Of a stretch of DNA of 64,000 nt, positions 49,207 to 56,918 are shown piece by piece (positions within the stretch are counted from its first letter, which is position 1; each line of letters starts with the position of its first letter). This DNA is from an uncultured Clostridia bacterium (GTDB taxonomy: Bacteria; Bacillota; Clostridia; Christensenellales; Borkfalkiaceae). The notes below the pieces were generated by a model. The model saw only the letters and a program-made list of their open reading frames with translations. It was not told the origin of the DNA and made no database searches. Position numbers and translations under genes: made by a program. The DNA lies in assembly GCA_944341895.1 (NCBI GenBank), contig CALVMB010000004.1:1-64000 (forward strand). Reading direction: 5' to 3'.

Positions 49207-50133
49207 TTAATACTCCTTTTTCAACTTGTTGCCGATGTATTCCGCCAGGCCGTTGATGAGCACGGTCAGCAGGATGAGCACGACGGCGACCGCCCACGCC
49301 TGACCGATGTGGCGGTTGCCCTCGCCGATGAGGGCGTACAGGTACACGGTGAGGGTGCTGCCCGTCTCCATCAGGCCCGAAGGGAAGGCGGGGTCGAGCG
49401 TGGAACCCGCCGTAAAGACGAGCGCCATGGTCTCGCCGACCACCCTGCCCAGCCCCAGGATGATGCCGGAGATGATGCCCGGCATCGCCGCGGGAAGGAT
49501 GATGACGAAGATGGTACGCAGTTTCCCCGCCCCGAGCGCATAACTTCCCTCGCGGAAAGAATCGGGCACCGCTTTGAGCGCCTCCTCCGTCGTGCGCATG
49601 ACGAGGGGCATGATCATCATGGACATGGTGAGCGCGCCGCCGAGCAGCGTGTATCCCCAGCCGAACAGGCGCACGAAAAAGATCATGCCGAAAATGCCGT
49701 ACACGATGGACGGGATGCCCGCGAGCGTTTCCGCCGCGACGCGCACGATCTTGACGAAAATATTGGTCGATTTGGCGTATTCGACCATGAAGATCGCCGC
49801 GAACACGCCGATCACGCCCGCGATCGCCAGCGAGATCGCCGCGATGACCAGCGTATTGATGAGCGCGGGCATCATGGACAGATTCTTAGACGTGTGTTCC
49901 CACGCAAACAGATCGAGACTGAAATTGGAAAACCCCTGTATGAACGTATACAGCAGGATCCACAGCACCGCGCCAAAGGTGATCGCCGACGCGAGGATGA
50001 TCAGGATGAGCATCACAAAGGAAAGCGGCTTGCGCCGATAGGCGCGCAGCCTTTCCCGCACGCTCATGCGGTTGATGGAGACGATCGAACGCGTATCCAC
50101 CTCGCCTTCTTTCAGAATCAGTTCTCTTGCCAT
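49207..50133 (-). CDS. pstA: Phosphate ABC transporter permease PstA
   Basis: A 308-residue permease with six transmembrane helices. The PstA/PstC motif [21 protein letters not shown] and the ABC permease coupling loop [26 protein letters not shown] are present. The N-terminal ~30 residues are hydrophilic. It follows pstC by 10 bp with TAGGAGGA, and forms the channel with PstC, driven by PstB. Confidence 0.94.
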   Translation of the reverse strand: MARELILKEGEVDTRSIVSINRMSVRERLRAYRRKPLSFVMLILIILASAITFGAVLWILLYTFIQGFSNFSLDLFAWEHTSKNLSMMPALINTLVIAAISLAIAGVIGVFAAIFMVEYAKSTNIFVKIVRVAAETLAGIPSIVYGIFGMIFFVRLFGWGYTLLGGALTMSMMIMPLVMRTTEEALKAVPDSFREGSYALGAGKLRTIFVIILPAAMPGIISGIILGLGRVVGETMALVFTAGSTLDPAFPSGLMETGSTLTVYLYALIGEGNRHIGQAWAVAVVLILLTVLINGLAEYIGNKLKKEY

Positions 50134-50143
50134 ACCTTTCCTC

Positions 50144-51055
50144 CTACTTTGCCTTGCGTTTGAGCAGCATCACCAGCACGGTGATGATGAGCACGAAGAT
50201 GAACAGCACCGCCGCACAGCCGATGAGCGCTTCCAGCCGAAGCCCCGACGCGTACCCCATGCCCGAGGAAATGCCCGAGGCGAGGGTGACGAAGGGGTCG
50301 GTGAGCGAGGTCGGGAAATGCGCCACGTTGCCGCACAGCAGCGTGATCGCCGCCGTTTCGCCGATGGCGCGGCCCAATCCCAGGATGATCGCCGTCATCA
50401 CGCCCGAACCCGCCGCGGGGAACACGGTGCGGAAGATGGCGCGTTCCTTGGTCGCCCCCAGGGCGATCGAGCCCTCATAATAACTCTTGGGAACGGCGCG
50501 CAGGGAGTTTTCGGTGATGGAAATGACGGTGGGCAGGATCATGACGCCGAGCACGAGGGAAGCCGTGATGAGGTTGAACCCCGCCCCGCCGAAGGCGTTG
50601 CGCACGATGGGAACGATGACTTTCAGGCCGAAATACCCGTACACGATGGACGGGATGCCCGCCAGGATGTTGGTGAGCGGCTTCAAGATCTTATACAGCC
50701 ATTTGGGGCAGTAAAACGCCATGAACGTCGCCGTCAGGAGCCCGACGGGCACGCCCACGATCAGTGCGCCCGCCGTGGAATAGCAGGTGCCGACGACCAG
50801 TGTGCCGATGCCGAACAGATCCATGCCCAGCGCCCAGTCCGCACCGAACAGAAAATTCACCCAACCGATCTCGGAAATCCCCGGAATGGCGCGCGCAAAC
50901 AGATAAATGCAGATCATCAGCACCGCCGCCACGAAAATGAGCGCCGCTGCGGCGAACACCGCCATCATGCCGATCTCTTTGACCGCCGCCAGCGTCTTTG
51001 TCTTGGGTACCGGGTTGCTTTCCTTTTCGGCGGATACCGCCGTGTTGGTTTGCAT
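50144..51055 (-). CDS. pstC: Phosphate ABC transporter permease PstC
   Basis: A 303-residue permease with six or seven helices. [22 protein letters not shown] and the coupling loop ENSLRAVPKSYYEGSIALGATKERAIFRTVFPAA are typical of PstC. Its N-terminal ~25 residues are polar. GGAGG precedes the ATG. It lies 79 bp after pstS with no visible promoter or strong terminator, so read-through from pstS is expected. Confidence 0.94.
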   Translation of the reverse strand: MQTNTAVSAEKESNPVPKTKTLAAVKEIGMMAVFAAAALIFVAAVLMICIYLFARAIPGISEIGWVNFLFGADWALGMDLFGIGTLVVGTCYSTAGALIVGVPVGLLTATFMAFYCPKWLYKILKPLTNILAGIPSIVYGYFGLKVIVPIVRNAFGGAGFNLITASLVLGVMILPTVISITENSLRAVPKSYYEGSIALGATKERAIFRTVFPAAGSGVMTAIILGLGRAIGETAAITLLCGNVAHFPTSLTDPFVTLASGISSGMGYASGLRLEALIGCAAVLFIFVLIITVLVMLLKRKAK

Positions 51056-51134
51056 CTTTTTTCCTCCGATTTTTACCGAATGCGGACAATGCGGGCCGGT
51101 GACCCGACCCGCACGCCCTGCGTTGCTTTTGCTT

Positions 51135-52034
51135 TTATTCCGCCGCGCCGGTGATGTCGCTCCATGCGGTGATCTTGCCGGTGTAGATGTCCTTGAGTTG
51201 TGCCTTGGTCAGGTTGGTTACCGTATTTTCGGTGTTCACGATGATGGCGATGCCGTCCGCGCACAGTTGGAAGATGGTGACCGTGCCCGTCGGCTCTTCG
51301 GCGTTGACGGTGTCCTGCGTCACTTCTTTGGACGCGAACCCGATGTCGTAGGTGCCGTTCGCCGCGTTGGTGATGCCCGTGCCCGAGCCCGTTCCGTCGT
51401 AGGTGATGGTGATCCCCTCGATGCCGCAAGCCTTTTTATAGGCGGTGATCAGGCAGTCCGCATCGTCCTCGTCGATGCTCATGAGCGGCTGCACGGAGGT
51501 GGAACCGCCGATGGCAAGTTTTTTGGTCGTGAGCGAATCGGGTTTGACGTACTCGGGCGCATCCGTCGTGGTGGCGACGTAGCCGTACGCCTCGATCACT
51601 TCCTGCGCCTGCTTGCTCTGCAAAAATTCGACGAAGTCGGTGAGCAGGTCGTTTTCCGCGTCTGCCTGGTACATCATCTCAAAGGGACGCCATACGCTGT
51701 ATTTGCCGCTGACGACGTTTTCCACCGTCGCCGCCGCGCCGTCGACGGACACCGCTTTGACGGTATCGTCCAGCGAACCGAGCGAGATATAGCCGATGCC
51801 GTTCTTGTCGTCCATGACCGCGTTGAGCACCGCGCCCGTGGTCGTGAGGCCCGCGCCCGCCGAAACGAGGTCGGTATCCTCGATTTCCAGAAGTTCGAGG
51901 AACGCATCGCGCGTGCCCGAACCCGATTCACGGTTATAAACGTTGATACTGCCGTTTCCGCCGCAGGCGACCGCCGCGACGCCGATGCCGCATGCCAATG
52001 CCGTGCATGCGAGCGCTTTGAAGATCTTCTTCAT
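51135..52034 (-). CDS. pstS: Phosphate-binding lipoprotein PstS with halves in permuted order
   Basis: A 299-residue lipoprotein (lipobox VAAVAC at about residue 24). Its order is unusual. Residues about 28-165 carry what is normally the C-terminal half: INVYNRESGSGTRDAFLELL, IGYISLGSLDDTVKAVSVDG, WRPFEMMYQ and VEFLQSKQAQEVIE. Residues about 185-299 carry what is normally the N-terminal half: AIGGSTSVQPLMS, YDGTGSGTGITNAANGTYDIGFASKE, and IYTGKITAWSDITG at the very end. All phosphate-binding loops remain, so it probably works as a circular permutant. It is the first gene of the pst operon behind a Pho-box array. Confidence 0.9.
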   Translation of the reverse strand: MKKIFKALACTALACGIGVAAVACGGNGSINVYNRESGSGTRDAFLELLEIEDTDLVSAGAGLTTTGAVLNAVMDDKNGIGYISLGSLDDTVKAVSVDGAAATVENVVSGKYSVWRPFEMMYQADAENDLLTDFVEFLQSKQAQEVIEAYGYVATTTDAPEYVKPDSLTTKKLAIGGSTSVQPLMSIDEDDADCLITAYKKACGIEGITITYDGTGSGTGITNAANGTYDIGFASKEVTQDTVNAEEPTGTVTIFQLCADGIAIIVNTENTVTNLTKAQLKDIYTGKITAWSDITGAAE

Positions 52035-52066
52035 TTTTTTCTTTCTCCTTCAACTTTGTACCCCCA

Positions 52067-52120
52067 TTATAGCCGCAGGTTGTAACAAACTGTTTTTGAT
52101 TTTGTCACGAAATTGTAATA
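52067..52120 (-). promoter_or_regulatory. Pho-box array and -10 upstream of pstS
   Basis: On the minus strand ATTACA (52120-52115), GTGACA (52109-52104) and GTTACA (52087-52082) lie at 11 and 22 bp steps, with a poorer copy between. TATAAT at 52072-52067 lacks a good -35. The stretch ATTTATTACAA-Y-TTCG-K-GAC is shared with the nptA upstream region. Confidence 0.72.
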
Positions 52121-52174
52121 AATCGGGAGCTCCGTCGCTTGCAGTATGCGCGCCCGCGGCGGGAAAAATGCGCG

Positions 52175-52252
52175 CAAAAACGCCCGCCCGCGCGGGCGCG
52201 CGGGCGGGCGGAACATTATAAACAAGACGCCGCGCGCCGAAAGGCGCGCGGC
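52175..52252 (-). terminator. Two further hairpins insulating pstS from popT read-through
   Basis: A GAAA-loop hairpin with a 10-bp stem (52229-52252) and a 13-bp GC hairpin (52181-52210) followed by TTTTT on the minus strand. Confidence 0.65.
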
Positions 52253-52260
52253 GGCAAAAC

Positions 52261-52296
52261 AAAAAAATATCGCCGCGCCCGCAGACGGGCGCGGCG
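52261..52296 (-). terminator. Terminator of the DUF368 gene
   Basis: An 11-bp stem (52271-52281 with 52286-52296), CAGA loop, then ATA and seven T on the minus strand. Confidence 0.88.
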
Positions 52297-52302
52297 GTCC
52301 GA

Positions 52303-53514
52303 TCAGGAAAGCATCTTTCCGCGCTTTCGCTCGTAGCGCACGAACAGGTAGGAAAGCGCGGCGGCGGCAAAGAACAGCACGATGCCGAGCACGAGGTCGA
52401 GCGCCATCGGCGCGCCCGCCGCCCATGCGCCGTACACCGCGTACACATCTGCGTTGAAAAACATGGTGAGGATGGAGCCGAGCGCCAGCCCGAGGATGAC
52501 GGCATAGGTCGCCGCCCGCCTGCGCACGAAAAGTTTGGAAAGCAATTTGGAAAAGGTGATCAACCCCAGCACAAAGCCGACGATCATGCAGGCGTACACG
52601 CCGAACACGGCGGGATTCTCCCGCCAGTAGGACAGGTGCACCGATTCCATGAGCGGACGGAAATAGCCGAACAGCATGAGCAGCGCGGTGGCGGAAAGCC
52701 CCGGCACAACCTGCGTGATCGCCACGGCGTAGCCGAGGGCGAGGAACAGGACGTAGTGCCAGATCTGTAGCCCTTCGAGGGCGCGGTCGCCGCTGACGAC
52801 GAACACCGACACACAGCATACCGCGACGGGCACCGCCAGCCCCGCCAGAAAGAGCAGGACGCGGGGCGCGCTCTTGCGCTCGCCGCGCACCTCGTCCAGC
52901 ACGGCGGGATAGGCGCCCAGCATCAGCCCCGCAAACAGCGCGATGACGGTGAACGGGCTGACTTCGATGAGTTTCTGGATGGCGAGGAACCCAAGCCCGA
53001 ACCCGATGACCACGCCGATGCCGATGGGCACGAGAAAGCGCAGGCAGGCGCGGAAACGGCGGGTCAGGTTGCCCAGCGCGTATAAGAGTTTGTGATAGAG
53101 TTTGAAGATGATCGCCACGGTGGAGCCGCTGACGCCGGGCACGATGATGGCGAGCCCGATGAAAAAGCCGAGCAGCCCGCCCTTGCACACCTGCGCAAAA
53201 CTGCCGTAGCGAAGATCGGGATCCGCGGCAGGCTGCGAACAGGCGACGCTCCCGTTGCCGGAAGCCTCCTCCGCAGGCGCGGCGGAGGTTTCCCCGCCGC
53301 CGTCCGCAGGCACTTCCGCCGCGGGCGAGGCATTTTCGGGCGCTGTGCTTGCGGGCACAGCATTTTCGGGCGCTGTGCTTGCGGGCACAGCATTTTCGGG
53401 CGCGGCATTCTCGGGCACAACCGATTCGGGCGCGCGCGGCGGATCGCTGAGCTCTTTCCCCTCCCGCGCATCCGCAGAATGCGCGGCGGGGCGGTTTGTT
53501 TCGTTGTCCTGCAT
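52303..53514 (-). CDS. popT: DUF368 family undecaprenyl-phosphate translocase (PopT-like)
   Basis: 403 residues. About 115 residues at the N terminus are disordered, acidic and Pro/Ala-rich, including a decapeptide repeat (ENAVPASTAP). The DUF368 membrane domain then begins with VCKGGLLGFFIGLAIIVPGVSGSTVAIIFKLYHKLL, with a second internal copy of the same motif (LGYAVAITQVVPGLSATALLMLFGYF). About nine helices follow. DUF368 proteins (PopT) return undecaprenyl phosphate across the membrane. It lies 38 bp after dxs, which starts the isoprenoid pathway to that lipid. GGAGGA precedes the ATG. Confidence 0.85.
   Translation of the reverse strand: MQDNETNRPAAHSADAREGKELSDPPRAPESVVPENAAPENAVPASTAPENAVPASTAPENASPAAEVPADGGGETSAAPAEEASGNGSVACSQPAADPDLRYGSFAQVCKGGLLGFFIGLAIIVPGVSGSTVAIIFKLYHKLLYALGNLTRRFRACLRFLVPIGIGVVIGFGLGFLAIQKLIEVSPFTVIALFAGLMLGAYPAVLDEVRGERKSAPRVLLFLAGLAVPVAVCCVSVFVVSGDRALEGLQIWHYVLFLALGYAVAITQVVPGLSATALLMLFGYFRPLMESVHLSYWRENPAVFGVYACMIVGFVLGLITFSKLLSKLFVRRRAATYAVILGLALGSILTMFFNADVYAVYGAWAAGAPMALDLVLGIVLFFAAAALSYLFVRYERKRGKMLS
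53331..53410. repeat. 30-bp in-frame tandem repeat in the DUF368 gene
   Basis: The unit 53331-53360 is repeated exactly at 53361-53390 and partly at 53391-53410. It encodes ENAVPASTAP in the disordered N-terminal tail. Confidence 0.9.
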
Positions 53515-53552
53515 ACGGTCCTCCGTGACGGAAATTGCAAGCGCCGCAGCGT

Positions 53553-55376
53553 TCAGGCGCGGTGGGAAAGTTCGGTGAGGATGCGGGCGAGGTCGCGCGC
53601 GGAGATGCCGAGCGCCTGCGCCTGTTCGGCGGCCGTCGCGTGCGGCACGGGCACGACGGGCGCGCCCACGATGCGGACATCCGCGCGGATGCCGCGCTCC
53701 GCGTAAAATTCCGCGACCGCGGAACCGAAGCCGCCGCGGGCATACCCTTCCTCGAAGGTGACGATCGTGCGCCCCGCCAACCGTCCGAGCAGTTCCTCGT
53801 CCAGCGGCACGACGGTGCGGCAGTTGACGACGCGGCAGTCCGCGCCCGAAAGTTTTGCCGCTTCGATCGCGCGCGCCACGGCGCGTGCGCCGCAGGCGAG
53901 CACGACGATCCCCGCCCCTTCGCGCAGCGTCTCCCACAGCGATTCGCCGACGGGCACGGTGCCGCCGAGGTTGGGCGCATACCCGTTGGGATAGCGGATG
54001 ACTGCGGGCGCGCGCAGGCGGCGCGCGTAATCGAAGAGATCGGCGAGTTCGGCGCAGTCCTTGGGCGCGAACACGCGCAGGTTGGGCACAGCGCGCAGGG
54101 CGGGCAGATCGAGCATGCCCTGGTGCGTCTTGCCGTCCGAGCCGACCAGCCCCGCGCGGTCCACGCAGAACAGGACGGGCAGATCTTGCAGGCAGACATC
54201 GTGCACGATCTGATCGAATGCGCGTTGCAGAAAGGTGGAATACAGGCACACGACGGGCGAAAGCCCGCCCTTTGCCATGCCCGCCGCCATGGTGACGGCG
54301 TACTCCTCGCAGATGCCCGCATCGAACAGGCGGGCGGGAAACTGCTCGGCAAACGCCGAGAGCCCGACGCCGTCCGTCATGGCGGCGGTGACGGCGACCA
54401 GCGATTCATCCTGCGCGGCGCGCTCGCACAGCAATTTGCCGAGAGCGAGCGAAAAGGAATGTTCGCCCTCGCCGAAATTGCGCGCAACGCCGTGGAAACG
54501 GGCGGGATCCTCTTCCGCCGCCTCGTACCCCTTGCCCTTGACGGTGACCGCGTGCAGGAGCACTGCGGTATCGAGTTTGCGGATGTTGCCGAGCACGCCG
54601 ACCAGTTCGTGCAGGTCGTGCCCGTTCACGGGCCCGATGTATTTCAGCCCGCAACGCTCGAAAAAGTCGTTTTTGTTCAGCCAGCCCTTGACGGTATATT
54701 TGAATTTGCGCAGGTGCCTGCCGAACGCGCTGGTCTCCTTGAAGGTCTTGCCCAGAAAGGAGTTGAAATTGCGGTAGCGCTGTTTTGCCGAGATCTTGGC
54801 AACGGAGCGGTAGAGCGCGGACTGATTTTTACTGATCGCCATGCCGTTGTCGTTGAGCACGACGACCAGCCCTTTGGGCTTCTTTTCGGAGGCGAACACC
54901 GCCTCGAGCGCCTCGCCGTTGCCCAGGGACGCATCGCCCACGACGACGACGACCTTATGGCCTTCCCCGCGCAGATCGCGCGCATGGCACAGCCCGAGCG
55001 CCGCGGCGATCGAATTGCCGCTGTGCCCCGCGATGAACGCGTCGTATTCGCTTTCGGCGGGGTCGGGAAATCCGCTGATGCCACCCGCGGTGCGCAGTTC
55101 GGAAAGATCCCGCCCCGTGAGCAGTTTGTGCGCGTAACTTTGGTGCCCCACGTCAAAGAGCAGTTTGTCGTGCGGGAAATCGAACACGCGGTGCAGGGCG
55201 AGGATGAGTTCGACCGCGCCGAGATTGGAGGCAAGATGCCCCCCGTTGGACCTGACCGCGTCCAGAAGGGTGACGCGCAGATGCGCCGCCAGCGCTTCCA
55301 TCTGCCGCGGCGTCATCGTCTTTACTTGTTGCAGGAGCGGGGCGTTCCCCCCTTGCATGTCCAATGTTTCGCTCAT
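53553..55376 (-). CDS. dxs: 1-deoxy-D-xylulose-5-phosphate synthase
   Basis: A 607-residue thiamine-diphosphate enzyme joining pyruvate and glyceraldehyde 3-phosphate at the head of the MEP isoprenoid pathway. Landmarks are SNGGHLASNLGAVELILALH, DVGHQSYAHKLLTGR, FIAGHSGNSIAAALG, the ThDP Mg site VVGDASLGNGEALEA and the C-terminal FEEGYARGGFGSAVAEF. The start could be GTG 55403 or ATG 55376; the latter has an AGGA upstream and is preferred. Its promoter is a near-perfect consensus. The DUF368 gene follows in the same operon. Confidence 0.94.
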   Translation of the reverse strand: MSETLDMQGGNAPLLQQVKTMTPRQMEALAAHLRVTLLDAVRSNGGHLASNLGAVELILALHRVFDFPHDKLLFDVGHQSYAHKLLTGRDLSELRTAGGISGFPDPAESEYDAFIAGHSGNSIAAALGLCHARDLRGEGHKVVVVVGDASLGNGEALEAVFASEKKPKGLVVVLNDNGMAISKNQSALYRSVAKISAKQRYRNFNSFLGKTFKETSAFGRHLRKFKYTVKGWLNKNDFFERCGLKYIGPVNGHDLHELVGVLGNIRKLDTAVLLHAVTVKGKGYEAAEEDPARFHGVARNFGEGEHSFSLALGKLLCERAAQDESLVAVTAAMTDGVGLSAFAEQFPARLFDAGICEEYAVTMAAGMAKGGLSPVVCLYSTFLQRAFDQIVHDVCLQDLPVLFCVDRAGLVGSDGKTHQGMLDLPALRAVPNLRVFAPKDCAELADLFDYARRLRAPAVIRYPNGYAPNLGGTVPVGESLWETLREGAGIVVLACGARAVARAIEAAKLSGADCRVVNCRTVVPLDEELLGRLAGRTIVTFEEGYARGGFGSAVAEFYAERGIRADVRIVGAPVVPVPHATAAEQAQALGISARDLARILTELSHRA

Positions 55377-55437
55377 ATCGATCAATTCCTGCCGCGCGTT
55401 CACCGTGCGGTGCTCGTTTCGGTTCTATTCATTCCCT

Positions 55438-55466
55438 ATTTTACCCATTTTATATACATTTGTCAA
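55438..55466 (-). promoter_or_regulatory. dxs promoter
   Basis: Minus-strand TTGACA (55466-55461), 17 bp, TAAAAT (55443-55438). Confidence 0.85.
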
Positions 55467-55495
55467 GGCGTTGGCAAAAAGCGCGCCCGCGGCGG

Positions 55496-55524
55496 TTGCT
55501 TTTCGGGCAAGGGTCTGTTATACT
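55496..55524 (+). promoter_or_regulatory. rlmI-like gene promoter
   Basis: TTGCTT (55496-55501), 17 bp, TATACT (55519-55524). It is divergent from dxs, about 30 bp from the dxs -35. Confidence 0.7.
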
Positions 55525-55586
55525 GTCTTTACTATTCTATGCCGCCGCGACGGCAAACAGACCGACGCGGCAAGACGAGAGGTCCC

Positions 55587-56753
55587 ATGCCATACACCGT
55601 GATCTTGAAAAAGGGAGAAGAAAAGCGCCTGCTCGCGGGACACAGTTGGGTCTATGCCAACGAGGCGGCGCGCATCGAAGGAAAGGACGCGAACGGTTCG
55701 CTCGCCGAAGTGCGCGCCGCGGACGGGCGGTTCATCGGCAAGGGCTACATCAACCACCTTTCCAAAATTTTAGTGCGCATCTTCCTGCGTTCGGACGAGC
55801 AGGACGACGAGGCGCTGTTTTTGGCGCGCATCGCCGAGGCGGACGCCCTGCGCCGCAGGCTGCTGACCGATTGCTGTTACCGCGCGGTGTTTGCCGAGGC
55901 GGACAACCTGCCCGCGCTCATCGTCGACCGATACGGCGACTACCTGTGTGTCGAATTGCTGTCGCTGGGCATGGACCGACGGAAAGACGTCATCGTGTCC
56001 GCGCTCGTCCGCCATTTTGCGCCCAAGGGCATCTACCTGCGCGGCGACGCCGCCGTGCGCAAAAAAGAGGGTCTCCCCCTCGAAAACGGCGTGCTCTACG
56101 GCGAGGTGCCCGATCGCGTTCCCATCGAGGAAAACGGCGTGAAGATGCTCGTCGACATCAAAAACGGGCAAAAAACGGGGTATTTTCTCGACCAGAAGGA
56201 AAACCGCGCCGCCGTGCGCCGCTACTGCCGCGGCGGGAAGGTGCTGGACTGCTTTTGCAACAGCGGCGGATTTTCGCTGTGCGCCGCCTCCGTCGCGGAG
56301 GAAGTGACGGCGGTGGACATCTCGCAGAGCGCGCTCGACCAGGTGCGCGAGAACGCCGCCCTGAACGGGTTTTCGAACATCCGCACGGCGTGCGCGGATG
56401 CGTTTGCCTATCTGCGCGAGGCGCGCGCCGCGGGGACACGATACGACTGCGTCATCCTCGACCCGCCCGCCTTCTGCAAGAGCGCGGCAGAGGTGAAGGA
56501 CGCCTACCGCGGGTACAAGGACATCAACATTTCGGGCATGAAACTGGTGGAGCGCGGCGGGTTCCTCGTGACCTGCTCCTGCTCGCATTACATGACCCTG
56601 CCGCTGTTTGAAAAGATGCTGCGCGAGAGCGCGCGAGAGAGCGGCAAGACCGCGAAGATCCTGGAAGTGCGCGTGCAGGCGCCCGATCACCCCGCCCTGC
56701 TGTGCGCCGAAGAGACTTCCTACCTCAAAGTGTTTGTTTTGCAGATCGTGTGA
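55587..56753 (+). CDS. rlmI: RlmI/RlmK-type 23S rRNA cytosine-C5 methyltransferase
   Basis: 388 residues. The N-terminal PUA-like domain (about 1-75) starts YTVILKKGEEKRLLAGHSWVYANE. A connecting domain follows and then a class I methyltransferase: VDIKNGQKTGYFLDQKENR, the SAM loop VLDCFCNSGGFSLCAA, VDISQSALDQVRENAALNG, ILDPPAFCKS and the catalytic VTCSCSHYM (SCS). This fits the RlmI family (m5C1962 in E. coli), though exact target is inferred. GAGAGG precedes ATG 55587; the frame is open far upstream inside dxs but that part is spurious. Confidence 0.9.
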   Translation: MPYTVILKKGEEKRLLAGHSWVYANEAARIEGKDANGSLAEVRAADGRFIGKGYINHLSKILVRIFLRSDEQDDEALFLARIAEADALRRRLLTDCCYRAVFAEADNLPALIVDRYGDYLCVELLSLGMDRRKDVIVSALVRHFAPKGIYLRGDAAVRKKEGLPLENGVLYGEVPDRVPIEENGVKMLVDIKNGQKTGYFLDQKENRAAVRRYCRGGKVLDCFCNSGGFSLCAASVAEEVTAVDISQSALDQVRENAALNGFSNIRTACADAFAYLREARAAGTRYDCVILDPPAFCKSAAEVKDAYRGYKDINISGMKLVERGGFLVTCSCSHYMTLPLFEKMLRESARESGKTAKILEVRVQAPDHPALLCAEETSYLKVFVLQIV

Positions 56754-56853
56754 CCGCCGTCCCGCCTTTGCGGGCGGGGACGCGCGGCATTTGTGCCGCC
56801 CGTTCGGGCGGCGCAACGCCGCCGAGCACGGCGCAAAGCACGGCTACACGCAA

Positions 56854-56887
56854 GCCGCCGCCCGCAGTTGCGGGCGGCGGCGTTTTT
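56854..56887 (+). terminator. rlmI-like gene terminator
   Basis: A 12-bp stem (56854-56865 with 56870-56881), AGTT loop, then GTTTTTGTTTTT. The 100 bases between the stop and this stem hold two more GC hairpins but no gene. Confidence 0.82.
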
Positions 56888-56918
56888 GTTTTTCAATGTT
56901 GCAAAGGCGGAAACGGCA

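Noticed and set aside
53331..53410. Regular 30-bp repeats considered as a CRISPR-like array
   Set aside because: There are no spacers; the repeat is contiguous, in frame and encodes part of the DUF368 protein tail.
53535..55586. Upstream part of the 1072-codon plus-strand frame leading into the rlmI-like gene
   Set aside because: The conserved protein starts at ATG 55587 with a ribosome-binding site and promoter; the preceding 680 codons are antisense to dxs.
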